A stretch of 5,648 nucleotides of DNA from Microbacteriaceae bacterium. GTDB lineage: Bacteria > Actinomycetota > Actinomycetes > Actinomycetales > Microbacteriaceae. The notes under the pieces are model-generated. The model searched no databases and was not told the origin of the DNA. It worked only from the letters and a program-made list of their open reading frames with translations. Positions 1-5,470 of this stretch are shown piece after piece (within the stretch, counting starts at the first letter, position 1; each line of letters opens with the position of its first letter). The stretch lies in assembly GCA_017744755.1 (NCBI GenBank), contig JAGIAU010000102.1, positions 1,909 through 7,556 on the forward strand. The letters run 5' to 3'. Both the position numbers and the translations under genes were made by a program.

Positions 1-23
1 GACACGCCGCCGGAATGACAGAG

Positions 24-52
24 TTGTAATCCTTCAACCGGCGCTTCATACT
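24..52 (+). promoter_or_regulatory. Candidate sigma70-type promoter for the DUF3145 gene
   Basis: TTGTAA (24-29) and CATACT (47-52) are separated by 17 bases. Each hexamer matches the housekeeping consensus at four of six positions. The predicted start of transcription is near base 59, which gives a leader of about 90 bases before the GTG at 150. The -10 element sits inside a small dyad (CTTC 44-47, GAAG 53-56). The stretch is less GC-rich than the coding DNA that follows. The rest of bases 1-149 shows no convincing gene. Short frames close at 16-18 and 27-29 and could be the tail of an upstream gene, but I recognise nothing in them. The match is weak and positional only. Confidence 0.33.
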
Positions 53-139
53 GAAGACCACAACCGCATAGGCGCCACGCGCCATTCGCACGACTCGAGA
101 TCGGTGGGGAAGCCGCATCTGACGAGACGCGGCTCGAAT

Positions 140-146
140 GGAGGAG
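140..146 (+). promoter_or_regulatory. Shine-Dalgarno site that selects GTG 150 as the DUF3145 start
   Basis: GGAGGAG at 140-146 lies immediately before the in-frame GTG at 150, with five bases between GGAGG and the GTG. The site overlaps the G of an in-frame ATG at 138-140 and therefore cannot serve that ATG. No purine-rich SD is visible before 138. This favours GTG 150 over the longer ATG form. Confidence 0.7.
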
Positions 147-149
147 ATC

Positions 150-668
150 GTGGCCCGTTTCGTGTCGTCCGGATCCGTCGCCCGAGGCGTGCTCTACGTG
201 CACTCGGCGCCGAAGGCGCTGTGCCCCCACATCGAGTGGGCCGCAGGGCGCGCCCTCGATCTCGCCGTCAACTTCGCCTGGCGCGAGCAGCCGATGATGC
301 CCGGCGCGCAGCGCGCCGTCTACGCCTGGGAGGGCGCGCCCGGCAGCGGCGCCGCGATCGCCTCGGCGCTGCGCGGCTGGGAGCACCTGCGCTACGAGGT
401 CACCGAGGACGCCGGGGACGGCCGCGACGGCGGCCGCTGGATGCACACGCCCGATCTCGGCATCTTCCACGCGCAGACGGACTCCGCGGGGAACACGGTC
501 ATTCCCGAGGACCGGGTGCGCTACGCCCTCGAGACGGCGGGGGCGAACGCCTTCGAGCTGCACCGCGAGCTGCGCATCGCGCTCGGCCAGGCGTGGGACG
601 ACGAGCTGGAGGCCTTCCGCCACGCCCACGCCGACGCCCCGGTCGTCTGGCTGCACAAGGTCGGCTAG
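150..668 (+). CDS. DUF3145 family protein
   Basis: This 172-residue soluble protein has no signal peptide or membrane segment. It matches the DUF3145 family pattern throughout: RGVLYVHSAP followed by ALCPHIEWA near residues 12-32, ASALRGWEHLRYEVTED near 71-87, TPDLGIFHAQTD near 100-111, IPEDR near 118-122, and a C-terminal WDDELEAFRH followed by VVWLHKVG. The family is actinobacterial, about 160-175 residues long, and has no established function. From memory, in several actinobacteria it sits beside the fabD-fabH-acpP-fabF fatty-acid synthesis genes, but no such gene is visible in the short upstream flank here. The GTG at 150 is chosen because a strong SD precedes it; the ATG at 138 would add four residues. 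It faces the minus-strand operon with only 16 bases between stop codons. Family assignment is firm; function is unknown. Confidence 0.9.
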   Translation: MARFVSSGSVARGVLYVHSAPKALCPHIEWAAGRALDLAVNFAWREQPMMPGAQRAVYAWEGAPGSGAAIASALRGWEHLRYEVTEDAGDGRDGGRWMHTPDLGIFHAQTDSAGNTVIPEDRVRYALETAGANAFELHRELRIALGQAWDDELEAFRHAHADAPVVWLHKVG

Positions 669-684
669 TGCCGAGCGCCCGTCC

Positions 685-1485
685 TCAGCTCGTGGCGGAC
701 GTCGCCCGCGCGAGCGCCGCGGCGAACTCCGCCCGGATCGTCGGCGCGGTCGCCACGACGAGCAGTTCGCCGCTCCCGCCCTCGCCGACCTCGACGGCGG
801 CGCCCGCCTCCGCGGCGATGAGCAACCCGGCGGCGAAGTCCCAGACGTGCACGCCGCGCTCCCAATACGCGTCCGCGCGCCCGGCCGCGATCCAGCACAG
901 GTCGATGGCGCAGGAACCGGTGCGTCGTAGATCGCGGGCCTGCGGCAGCAGGCGGGCTGCCACGGCGCCCTGCTCGGCGCGCACCGCCGGGTCATAGCCG
1001 AAGCCGGTGATGAGCAGGCTGGTCGCGAGGTCCGCCGGTGCGGAGACCGAGATCGGCTCGCCGTTCAGCGTCGCGCCTTCGCCGCGGGCCGCGGCGAAGA
1101 CCTCGCCGGCGGCGACGTTGACGACGCAGCCTGCGAGCGGCGTCCAGGTGGCGGGATCGGTGCCGCCCTCGACCACGGCGACGCTCACCGCGTAGAGCGG
1201 GACGCCATAGAGGAAGTTGACGGTGCCGTCGATCGGGTCGACGACCCAGGTGAGCCCCGACGAGCCGCCTGCCGCGTCGGACTCCTCGCCGAGGAAGCCG
1301 TCGTCGGGCCGGGCCGCGGCGATCCGGTCGCGGATGAGCGCCTCCACCTCGCGATCGACCGCGGTGACGACGTCGACCGGAGAGGACTTCGTCGCGGCCA
1401 CCGTCACGGGCTCGGTCCGGCGGCGGGCCGCGAGCTTCGCGCCCTCGCTCGCGACCGTGACGGCGAGCTCGAGGAGTTCGTTCAT
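685..1485 (-). CDS. Inositol monophosphatase family protein (sugar-phosphate phosphatase)
   Basis: This 266-residue protein of the Mg2+-dependent, Li+-sensitive phosphatase superfamily is the usual family length. Visible metal-site motifs, numbered from ATG 1485, are the GEES loop at 66-69, WVVDPIDGTVNF at 81-92 with metal ligands D83 and D86, and the C-terminal WDFAAG at 215-220 with D216. A TKSSPVD segment lies near 33-39. Family members hydrolyse phosphate esters such as inositol-1-phosphate, histidinol phosphate, fructose-1,6-bisphosphate or PAP, and the motifs do not separate these. As the last gene of an aldolase operon it may dephosphorylate a pathway intermediate or a dead-end sugar phosphate; this is inference. 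ATG 1485 has GGAGGG nine bases upstream. ATG 1494 would add MNP and create a 4-base ATGA overlap with the previous stop, but the SD would then touch the start codon. Confidence 0.9.
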   Translation of the reverse strand: MNELLELAVTVASEGAKLAARRRTEPVTVAATKSSPVDVVTAVDREVEALIRDRIAAARPDDGFLGEESDAAGGSSGLTWVVDPIDGTVNFLYGVPLYAVSVAVVEGGTDPATWTPLAGCVVNVAAGEVFAAARGEGATLNGEPISVSAPADLATSLLITGFGYDPAVRAEQGAVAARLLPQARDLRRTGSCAIDLCWIAAGRADAYWERGVHVWDFAAGLLIAAEAGAAVEVGEGGSGELLVVATAPTIRAEFAAALARATSATS

Positions 1486-1490
1486 CGGGT

Positions 1491-2180
1491 TCATCCCTCC
1501 AGGGAGGTCGCGGGCAGCGGGCCGAGCCCGAAGCGCTCGACGATCGCCGCGACCTGGTCGGCGTCGAGTTCGCGCACCCCGCCGAGCTGGCGGAGCAGGA
1601 GCGTGATCTGGGCCGAATATTCGATGCGCTCCATCGTGAGATAGGCGGACTCGAGGTCGGTGTCCCAGGCGATCGCACCGTGCTGCTCGAGCAGGCAGGC
1701 GCGATCGGTGCGCACAAATGGGTGGATCGACTCCGGCACAGCGTCTGTCGACGGGGTCGCGTAGCGGGCCAGCGGCACGCGGGGAAGCGCGACGACGCTC
1801 TCCGGCATGAGGAGCGCGGTAAGCGCCTCGCCTCGGATCGCGAACGCAGTCGCGTGCATCGGATGCGCGTGGACCACGGCGCCGATGTCTGGTCGCTCCC
1901 GATAGACCCCGAGGTGGAGGCGGACCTCGCTCGATGGACCACGCCCCGTGCCCCGATCCAGCACCTCGCCGTCGGCGATGCGCACGATCGCGAGATCGCT
2001 CGGCTCCATCCAGCCTTTGCTCGTCATCGTGGGCGTACACAGGATCCGGTCGGCGTCGATGCGCACCGAGACGTTGCCGTCGTTGGCAGAGACGTACTGG
2101 CGCTGCCAGAGCCGGCGGCCGACCTCGACGATCGCCTCGCGCGCGGCGGACTCCTCGAGGAGCGGCGCTGGATCAGTCAT
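1491..2180 (-). CDS. Class II aldolase, L-fuculose-phosphate aldolase (FucA/AraD) family
   Basis: This 229-residue cytoplasmic zinc aldolase is close to the size of E. coli FucA (about 215). Visible signatures are NDGNVSVR at 33-40 (phosphate-binding loop), TPTMTSKG at 49-56, PSSEVRLH at 82-89 with catalytic-type E85, VHAHPMHATA at 103-111 with zinc ligands H104 and H106, and LLEQHG at 163-168 with third ligand H167. The E85-H104 and H104-H167 spacings (19 and 63) equal those of E73, H92 and H155 in E. coli FucA as I recall it. The family cleaves ketose-1-phosphates to dihydroxyacetone phosphate plus an aldehyde, or epimerises ribulose-5-phosphate. The TPTxxSKGxMxPxDL segment is typical of a broad uncharacterised subgroup, so the sugar cannot be named. 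The ATG lies inside the end of lsrF (8-base overlap) and lacks a clear SD, which points to coupled translation. Confidence 0.92.
   Translation of the reverse strand: MTDPAPLLEESAAREAIVEVGRRLWQRQYVSANDGNVSVRIDADRILCTPTMTSKGWMEPSDLAIVRIADGEVLDRGTGRGPSSEVRLHLGVYRERPDIGAVVHAHPMHATAFAIRGEALTALLMPESVVALPRVPLARYATPSTDAVPESIHPFVRTDRACLLEQHGAIAWDTDLESAYLTMERIEYSAQITLLLRQLGGVRELDADQVAAIVERFGLGPLPATSLEG
1495..1500 (-). promoter_or_regulatory. Shine-Dalgarno site for the phosphatase gene
   Basis: GGAGGG reads on the minus strand inside the last codons of the FucA-like gene. It directly abuts ATG 1494 (zero spacing) and lies nine bases from ATG 1485. The spacing supports 1485 as the main start. The stop of the previous gene (1491-1493) lies between the SD and this start, an arrangement typical of translational coupling. 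Confidence 0.6.
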
Positions 2181-3057
2181 TGGCGCCGTTCGAGAGCTCG
2201 CGGTAGGCCGCGTGGGCCTGCTCGGGCGTCGCGCCGTCGTGCACGACCGAGCGCACCGCCTGGATCATCGCCGCCGGCGCGACGCGCTGGAAGATGTTCC
2301 GGCCCATGTCGACGCCCGCGGCGCCCTCGGAGACCGCCTTGTAGGCCATGGTCAGGGCGTCGAGCGATGCGAGCTTCTTCCCGCCGGCCATGATGACCGG
2401 GACGGGGCAGCCCGCGGTGACCTGCTCGAAGCCGTCCTCGCAGTAGTAGGTCTTGACGAGCTGGGCGCCGAGCTCGGCGATGATGCGGGTCGCGAGGCCG
2501 AGGTAGCGGGCGTCGCGCGCGAGCTCCTTGCCGACCGCGGTGACGCCGAGCACCGGGATGCCGAGCCGGTAGCCGGCGTCGATGAGCGTCGTCAGGTTCT
2601 GGATCGACTGGGTCTCGTGCTCGCCGCCGACGAACACCTGGACGGCGACCGCGGCCGCGTCGATGCGCGCGGCGTCCTCGATGTCCATCGCGATCCGCTC
2701 GTCGGAGAGCTCCTTGAGGATCGAGGGGCCGCCGGAGGCGCGGAGCACGAGTGCGGCGTCGGTCTGCGCCGGGACGACGGAGCGCAGGATGCCGCGGGTC
2801 GCCATGAGGGCGTCCGCGTGCGGCGCGAGCGGGACGATGTTCAGGTCGACCCGCTCGAGGCCGGAGGTCGGGCCTTGGAAGTAGCCGTGATCGAACGCGA
2901 GCATGACCGTGCGTCCCTCGTCGCTGAAGATCCGGGCGAGTCGGTGCCGCATGCCGAAGTCGAGCTGGCCGGCGCCCTTGACGGGGAAGCCGGGGGTCTC
3001 CTGCGGACGGTTCACGCCGAAGTCCTTGGAGTCGATGTTGCCGTCGAGGTCAGCCAT
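2173..3057 (-). CDS. lsrF: LsrF-type class I aldolase / 3-hydroxy-5-phosphonooxypentane-2,4-dione thiolase
   Basis: This 294-residue protein aligns from end to end, without large gaps, to the E. coli LsrF sequence as I recall it (291 residues). Both begin MADLD and share AFDHGYFQGPTxGLER (54-69), TRGILRSVVP (87-96), ATRI-AE-GAQ-KTYY (189-205), AGCPVP plus AGGKKL (215-229) and GVDMGRNIFQ (248-257). K202 in VKTYY corresponds to the Schiff-base lysine reported near 203 in LsrF. LsrF is a (beta/alpha)8 enzyme that transfers the acetyl group of phosphorylated autoinducer-2 to CoA, giving acetyl-CoA and dihydroxyacetone phosphate. No LsrG, LsrK or Lsr transporter is visible here, so the substrate in this organism may differ. 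ATG 3057 is chosen because AAAGGA precedes it at 7-base spacing and the homology begins there; longer in-frame starts reach into the cupin gene. Family is firm, substrate is inference. Confidence 0.92.
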   Translation of the reverse strand: MADLDGNIDSKDFGVNRPQETPGFPVKGAGQLDFGMRHRLARIFSDEGRTVMLAFDHGYFQGPTSGLERVDLNIVPLAPHADALMATRGILRSVVPAQTDAALVLRASGGPSILKELSDERIAMDIEDAARIDAAAVAVQVFVGGEHETQSIQNLTTLIDAGYRLGIPVLGVTAVGKELARDARYLGLATRIIAELGAQLVKTYYCEDGFEQVTAGCPVPVIMAGGKKLASLDALTMAYKAVSEGAAGVDMGRNIFQRVAPAAMIQAVRSVVHDGATPEQAHAAYRELSNGAND

Positions 3058-3064
3058 GATCGGG

Positions 3065-3072
3065 TCCTTTCC
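3065..3072 (-). promoter_or_regulatory. Shine-Dalgarno site deciding the lsrF start
   Basis: GGAAAGGA on the minus strand lies seven bases upstream of ATG 3057. It sits in the 31-base gap after the cupin stop codon (3089-3091). It supports the 294-residue form over a longer open frame that extends to 3216 inside the cupin gene. Confidence 0.65.
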
Positions 3073-3088
3073 TATTGCTTGGTTCGGT

Positions 3089-3466
3089 TCAGCCGGCATC
3101 GGCAGCCCGCGGGGGCAGCCATGCGTCGGGGATCGTGTCGCCGGGGCTCGGCGGGGACTTGATGAAGACGAAGCGGCAGTCCGCGTCGCTCTCGTTGACG
3201 ACGCAGTGCCGCTCACCCGGGGCGCAGCTGTAGACCTCGCCCTGCCGCATCGTGCTGCGGCGGCTCATGTCGGTCCACAGCGTGCACTCGCCCTCGAGTA
3301 CGACGAATGACTCGTCGCAGTGCTCGTGGTAGTGGTTGTCGACGAGGTCGCCTGGCCGCAGCCGTACGACGCCGAGGTCGAGGCTGTCGGTCCGCAGCAG
3401 GTAGGCGGGGCCCCATTCGCCGTCGTTGCGGTAGTCGATCGGGCCGTTCGTGGTGCTCTGTCGCAT
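3089..3466 (-). CDS. Small single-domain cupin protein
   Basis: This is a 125-residue cupin. Motif 1 is at 39-59 (GD…HYHEHCDE…LEG), with metal ligands H45, H47 and E52. Motif 2 is at 76-91 (GEVYSCAPGERHCVVN), with ligand H87. All four usual metal positions are filled. There is no signal peptide or transmembrane segment, and the C-terminal tail from about 104 is proline-rich. Single-domain cupins include sugar-phosphate isomerases, epimerases, dioxygenases and ligand sensors, and the motifs alone do not decide which. Lying between the aldolase/dehydrogenase fusion and lsrF, it is more likely an isomerase or tautomerase of a pathway intermediate than a storage-type protein, but this is context-based inference. 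ATG 3466 has AGGAG five bases upstream and follows the preceding stop codon by eight bases, so it is probably co-translated. Confidence 0.88.
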   Translation of the reverse strand: MRQSTTNGPIDYRNDGEWGPAYLLRTDSLDLGVVRLRPGDLVDNHYHEHCDESFVVLEGECTLWTDMSRRSTMRQGEVYSCAPGERHCVVNESDADCRFVFIKSPPSPGDTIPDAWLPPRAADAG

Positions 3467-3471
3467 CGGTG

Positions 3472-3477
3472 CTCCTA
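3472..3477 (-). promoter_or_regulatory. Cupin Shine-Dalgarno site overlapping the upstream stop codon
   Basis: TAGGAG on the minus strand contains the TAG stop (3475-3477) of the aldolase/dehydrogenase gene and the AGGAG SD for the cupin start at 3466. Ribosomes terminating on the first gene are therefore placed at the start of the second, which supports an operon. Confidence 0.65.
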
Positions 3478-5430
3478 GATCACTCGCTCGTTGCCGCCGT
3501 CGATGGGCAGCTGGGCGCCGGTCGTCGAGTCGAAGACGCTGCCGGCCGCGACGCTGACGAGACGGCCGACCTGCGTGCTCGTCACCTCAGTGCGCAGCAG
3601 GTTGCGTCGCTTGTACTCGTCGACCTGGAGCCCGTAGTGCTCGGCGCGCTGGGCGAGCAGTTCGGGGGTCCACAGGCCGGTGTCGAAGACGGCGTCCGGG
3701 TTGACGATGTTCACCCGGATCCCCTCGGGCGCCCATTCCAGGGCGGCGACGCGCGCGAGCTGGTTGAGCGCCGCCTTGGAGGCGGAGTATGCGGCAGCGC
3801 CCGGGCCGGGCGCTGCGACGTTCTTCGAGGCGATGACGACGACTCGGCCGCCCCCGATCGCGTTCGCCAGATGCGGGTGCGCGAGCCGGAAGAGCGTCGC
3901 GACGGAGGAGACGTTGATCGCGAGGCTGCGCTCCCAGAGCGGGGCGTCGAGGTCCTTCAGGTGCTTCGCGGCCGGGAAGATCCCGGCCGCCGGCACAACG
4001 ATGTCGAGGCCGCCGAAGCGCTCGACGATCTCGGTGATCGCCGCCTCCTGCGCGGCGGTGTCGGTCACGTCGACGACCTGGCCGAGCCATCGAGAGGAGT
4101 CGGAGACCTCGCGCACGGCGGGGGAGATGTCCCACGCGGCCACCACGGCGCCGTCGGCGAGCAGCGCCTCGGCGCAGGCCCGCCCGATGCCGGAGGCGGC
4201 GCCGGTGACGAGTGCGATCTTCCCGGCGTGCTCGCCGTCGATGTCGCGGCGCACCGCCTTCGCCTGCTGCGCGCCCCAGTGCTCGAGGTCGAAGACGTGC
4301 GCGGCGGACGGCGGCGCGTAGCCGCCGAGGGCGCGGGCGCGCAGCGCGACCGCGGCGGTGTGCTCGACGATGTCCGCGGCCGCACCGGTGTGACCCGGAT
4401 CGCGGCCGACCGTGAGGAAGCCGAGCACCTCGTCGACGATCGCCCGCGGGGCGGCGGGGGCCGGCTCGATCCGCTCGCCGCGACGGTCAGCATGCTCCTC
4501 GACGTATGCGGCGTAGCGGGCGGCGTAGCGCGTGACGTCGGCGTCGAGCGCGATCCACGGGCCGGTCCAGGTGACGTGGTCCGGCGTGGCGACGCCGCGC
4601 GCCACCTCCGCGAGGAGCGTCGGGTCGCCGTCGCGCAGCGCCGCGACGGGGCTGTCGGGGTGCCGGGTGACGATCACCGGGCGGCCGAGCGCCTCGCCGA
4701 TGGCACGGCGCAGCGCACTGATCGCGGCGGGATCGGGCGCGGCCGTCGCGGGGGGCGCGGGGAGGACGACATCCGGGAGCGCGGCGTTCGCCGCGGCGAT
4801 GACGGCCTCGTGCTCGGCGAGCGCGGTCGCCGCGTCGTCGCCGTAGACGAAGACGCCGTGGCCGAGCACGACGATCGCGCCGGAGGGGGGGATCTCGGCT
4901 CCCCACGAGGCGACGAGGTCGGCGACAGCTGCACCAAGAGGGTAGCCGGGGGTCGCATAGTCGAGGACGGCGACCCGGGCGCCCCAGACGCGCGAGGCGG
5001 CGGCGCGGGGATCGGGGGAGTCGGTGACCGCGAGCACCGCGTCCGCGTGACTGTGCAGCACGAAACGCGCAGGGATGGCGGCGTGCACGAGGGTCTCGAC
5101 GGATGGGACGGGCGCTGCGGGGTCGAGGCGGGCGGCGAGCAGCTCGGGCATGAGCGATTCGGCGGGCACGACGGCGGGCGGGAGGAGCCGACGGATCCGG
5201 TCGAGCGCGAGCGGTGTGAAGCCGCCGGCTTCGATGGCGCCCATGTCGCTGCCGCTGCCCTTGACGAGGAGCACTGGCTCCGCGAGGCCGTCGTAGCCGA
5301 GCCACTCGGCCTTCACCGAGCTGTTGCCGCCCCCGTGGAGCACGAGCGAGGGATCGGAGCCGATCGTTCGCGTCGCCGTGACGAGGTCTGCGAGGAGGGA
5401 GGCGCCTTCGCCTCCGAGTCGGTCTGGCAC
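3475..5430 (-). CDS. Bifunctional class II aldolase / short-chain dehydrogenase fusion
   Basis: This 651-residue cytoplasmic protein has two domains. The N-terminal part (about 20-220) is a class II aldolase-type fold: LHGGGNSSVK at 31-40, VKGSGSDM at 56-63, SVETLVH with E112, HSHAD with zinc ligands H126 and H128, and LGHGVF with H191. Residues 220-400 form an alanine/proline-rich connecting region that belongs to the same fused family. The C-terminal part (about 403-651) is a classical SDR: TGAASGIG at 409-416, D434 ending beta-2 (suggesting NAD over NADP), and a full catalytic set N506, S535, Y548, K552. It resembles the RhaD/YuxG class, where the aldolase splits L-rhamnulose-1-phosphate and the dehydrogenase oxidises lactaldehyde, but is closer to the wider COG3347-SDR group, so the sugar is open. 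GTG 5430 has AGGAG ten bases upstream and no better in-frame start nearby. It is the first gene after the promoter region. Confidence 0.92.
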   Translation of the reverse strand: MPDRLGGEGASLLADLVTATRTIGSDPSLVLHGGGNSSVKAEWLGYDGLAEPVLLVKGSGSDMGAIEAGGFTPLALDRIRRLLPPAVVPAESLMPELLAARLDPAAPVPSVETLVHAAIPARFVLHSHADAVLAVTDSPDPRAAASRVWGARVAVLDYATPGYPLGAAVADLVASWGAEIPPSGAIVVLGHGVFVYGDDAATALAEHEAVIAAANAALPDVVLPAPPATAAPDPAAISALRRAIGEALGRPVIVTRHPDSPVAALRDGDPTLLAEVARGVATPDHVTWTGPWIALDADVTRYAARYAAYVEEHADRRGERIEPAPAAPRAIVDEVLGFLTVGRDPGHTGAAADIVEHTAAVALRARALGGYAPPSAAHVFDLEHWGAQQAKAVRRDIDGEHAGKIALVTGAASGIGRACAEALLADGAVVAAWDISPAVREVSDSSRWLGQVVDVTDTAAQEAAITEIVERFGGLDIVVPAAGIFPAAKHLKDLDAPLWERSLAINVSSVATLFRLAHPHLANAIGGGRVVVIASKNVAAPGPGAAAYSASKAALNQLARVAALEWAPEGIRVNIVNPDAVFDTGLWTPELLAQRAEHYGLQVDEYKRRNLLRTEVTSTQVGRLVSVAAGSVFDSTTGAQLPIDGGNERVI

Positions 5431-5440
5431 GGTTCCGGGA

Positions 5441-5445
5441 CTCCT
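5441..5445 (-). promoter_or_regulatory. Shine-Dalgarno site for the aldolase/dehydrogenase gene
   Basis: AGGAG on the minus strand lies ten bases before GTG 5430, slightly longer than ideal. No ATG closer to it is in frame, so the GTG is accepted as the start. Confidence 0.6.
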
Positions 5446-5451
5446 GTCGTC

Positions 5452-5470
5452 TGACTAGTTGTCAAACAAC
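5452..5470. promoter_or_regulatory. Candidate operator: two overlapping inverted repeats
   Basis: On the plus strand, GTTGTCAAACAAC (5458-5470) has perfect 5-base arms around a 3-base centre. It overlaps TGACTAGTTGTCA (5452-5464), whose 4-base arms flank a 5-base centre. Together they cover part of the proposed minus-strand -10 element and the predicted transcription start. This is where a repressor would block initiation. TTGT-N3-ACAA resembles GntR-superfamily sites, and a GntR/UTRA regulator ends 55 bases upstream. Which repeat is the true site cannot be told from one sequence. Confidence 0.42.

Larger units (their letters stand above)
685..5430 (-). other. Five-gene operon for cleavage of an unidentified sugar phosphate
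   Basis: Five minus-strand genes (aldolase/dehydrogenase fusion, cupin, LsrF-type enzyme, FucA-type aldolase, phosphatase) follow one another with gaps or overlaps of at most 31 bases. Three junctions show stop/start overlap or an SD lying over or beside the upstream stop codon. No internal promoter is evident. The enzyme mix points to breakdown of a ketose phosphate or related compound to triose phosphate plus an aldehyde, acid or acyl-CoA. A kinase, isomerase and transporter are not present in the window. Confidence 0.72.

Noticed and set aside
71..83. GGCGC-CAC-GCGCC inverted repeat in the leader of DUF3145
   Set aside because: A 5-base GC stem with a 3-base loop is common by chance at this base composition; no link to a known regulator or riboswitch.
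661..692. Small hairpins at the convergent junction (TCGGC/GCCGA at 661-674; CGAGC/GCTCG at 672-692)
   Set aside because: Five-base stems, mutually overlapping, with no T-run on either strand; not enough to call a terminator.
104..997. Plus-strand frame of 297 codons across the DUF3145 gene and the phosphatase 3' end
   Set aside because: It is Arg/Ala-rich, crosses two real genes in other frames and shows no family pattern.
685..2040. Longer phosphatase frame with an N-terminal extension starting at 2040
   Set aside because: The extra N-terminal part is Arg-rich shadow sequence inside the FucA-like gene. Family homology begins at the ATGs at 1494/1485, where an SD is present.
1948..3162. 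Plus-strand frame of 404 codons antisense to lsrF and the fucA 5' end
   Set aside because: Low-complexity Arg/Asp/Gly/Val translation opposite two well-supported enzymes; no start signal or domain.
3307..5454. Long plus-strand open frame of 715 codons antisense to the aldolase/dehydrogenase gene
   Set aside because: Its translation is rich in Arg, Gly, Val and Asp with no recognisable domain, and it mirrors a gene with complete catalytic motifs. In GC-rich DNA with strong third-position bias such antisense frames are expected.
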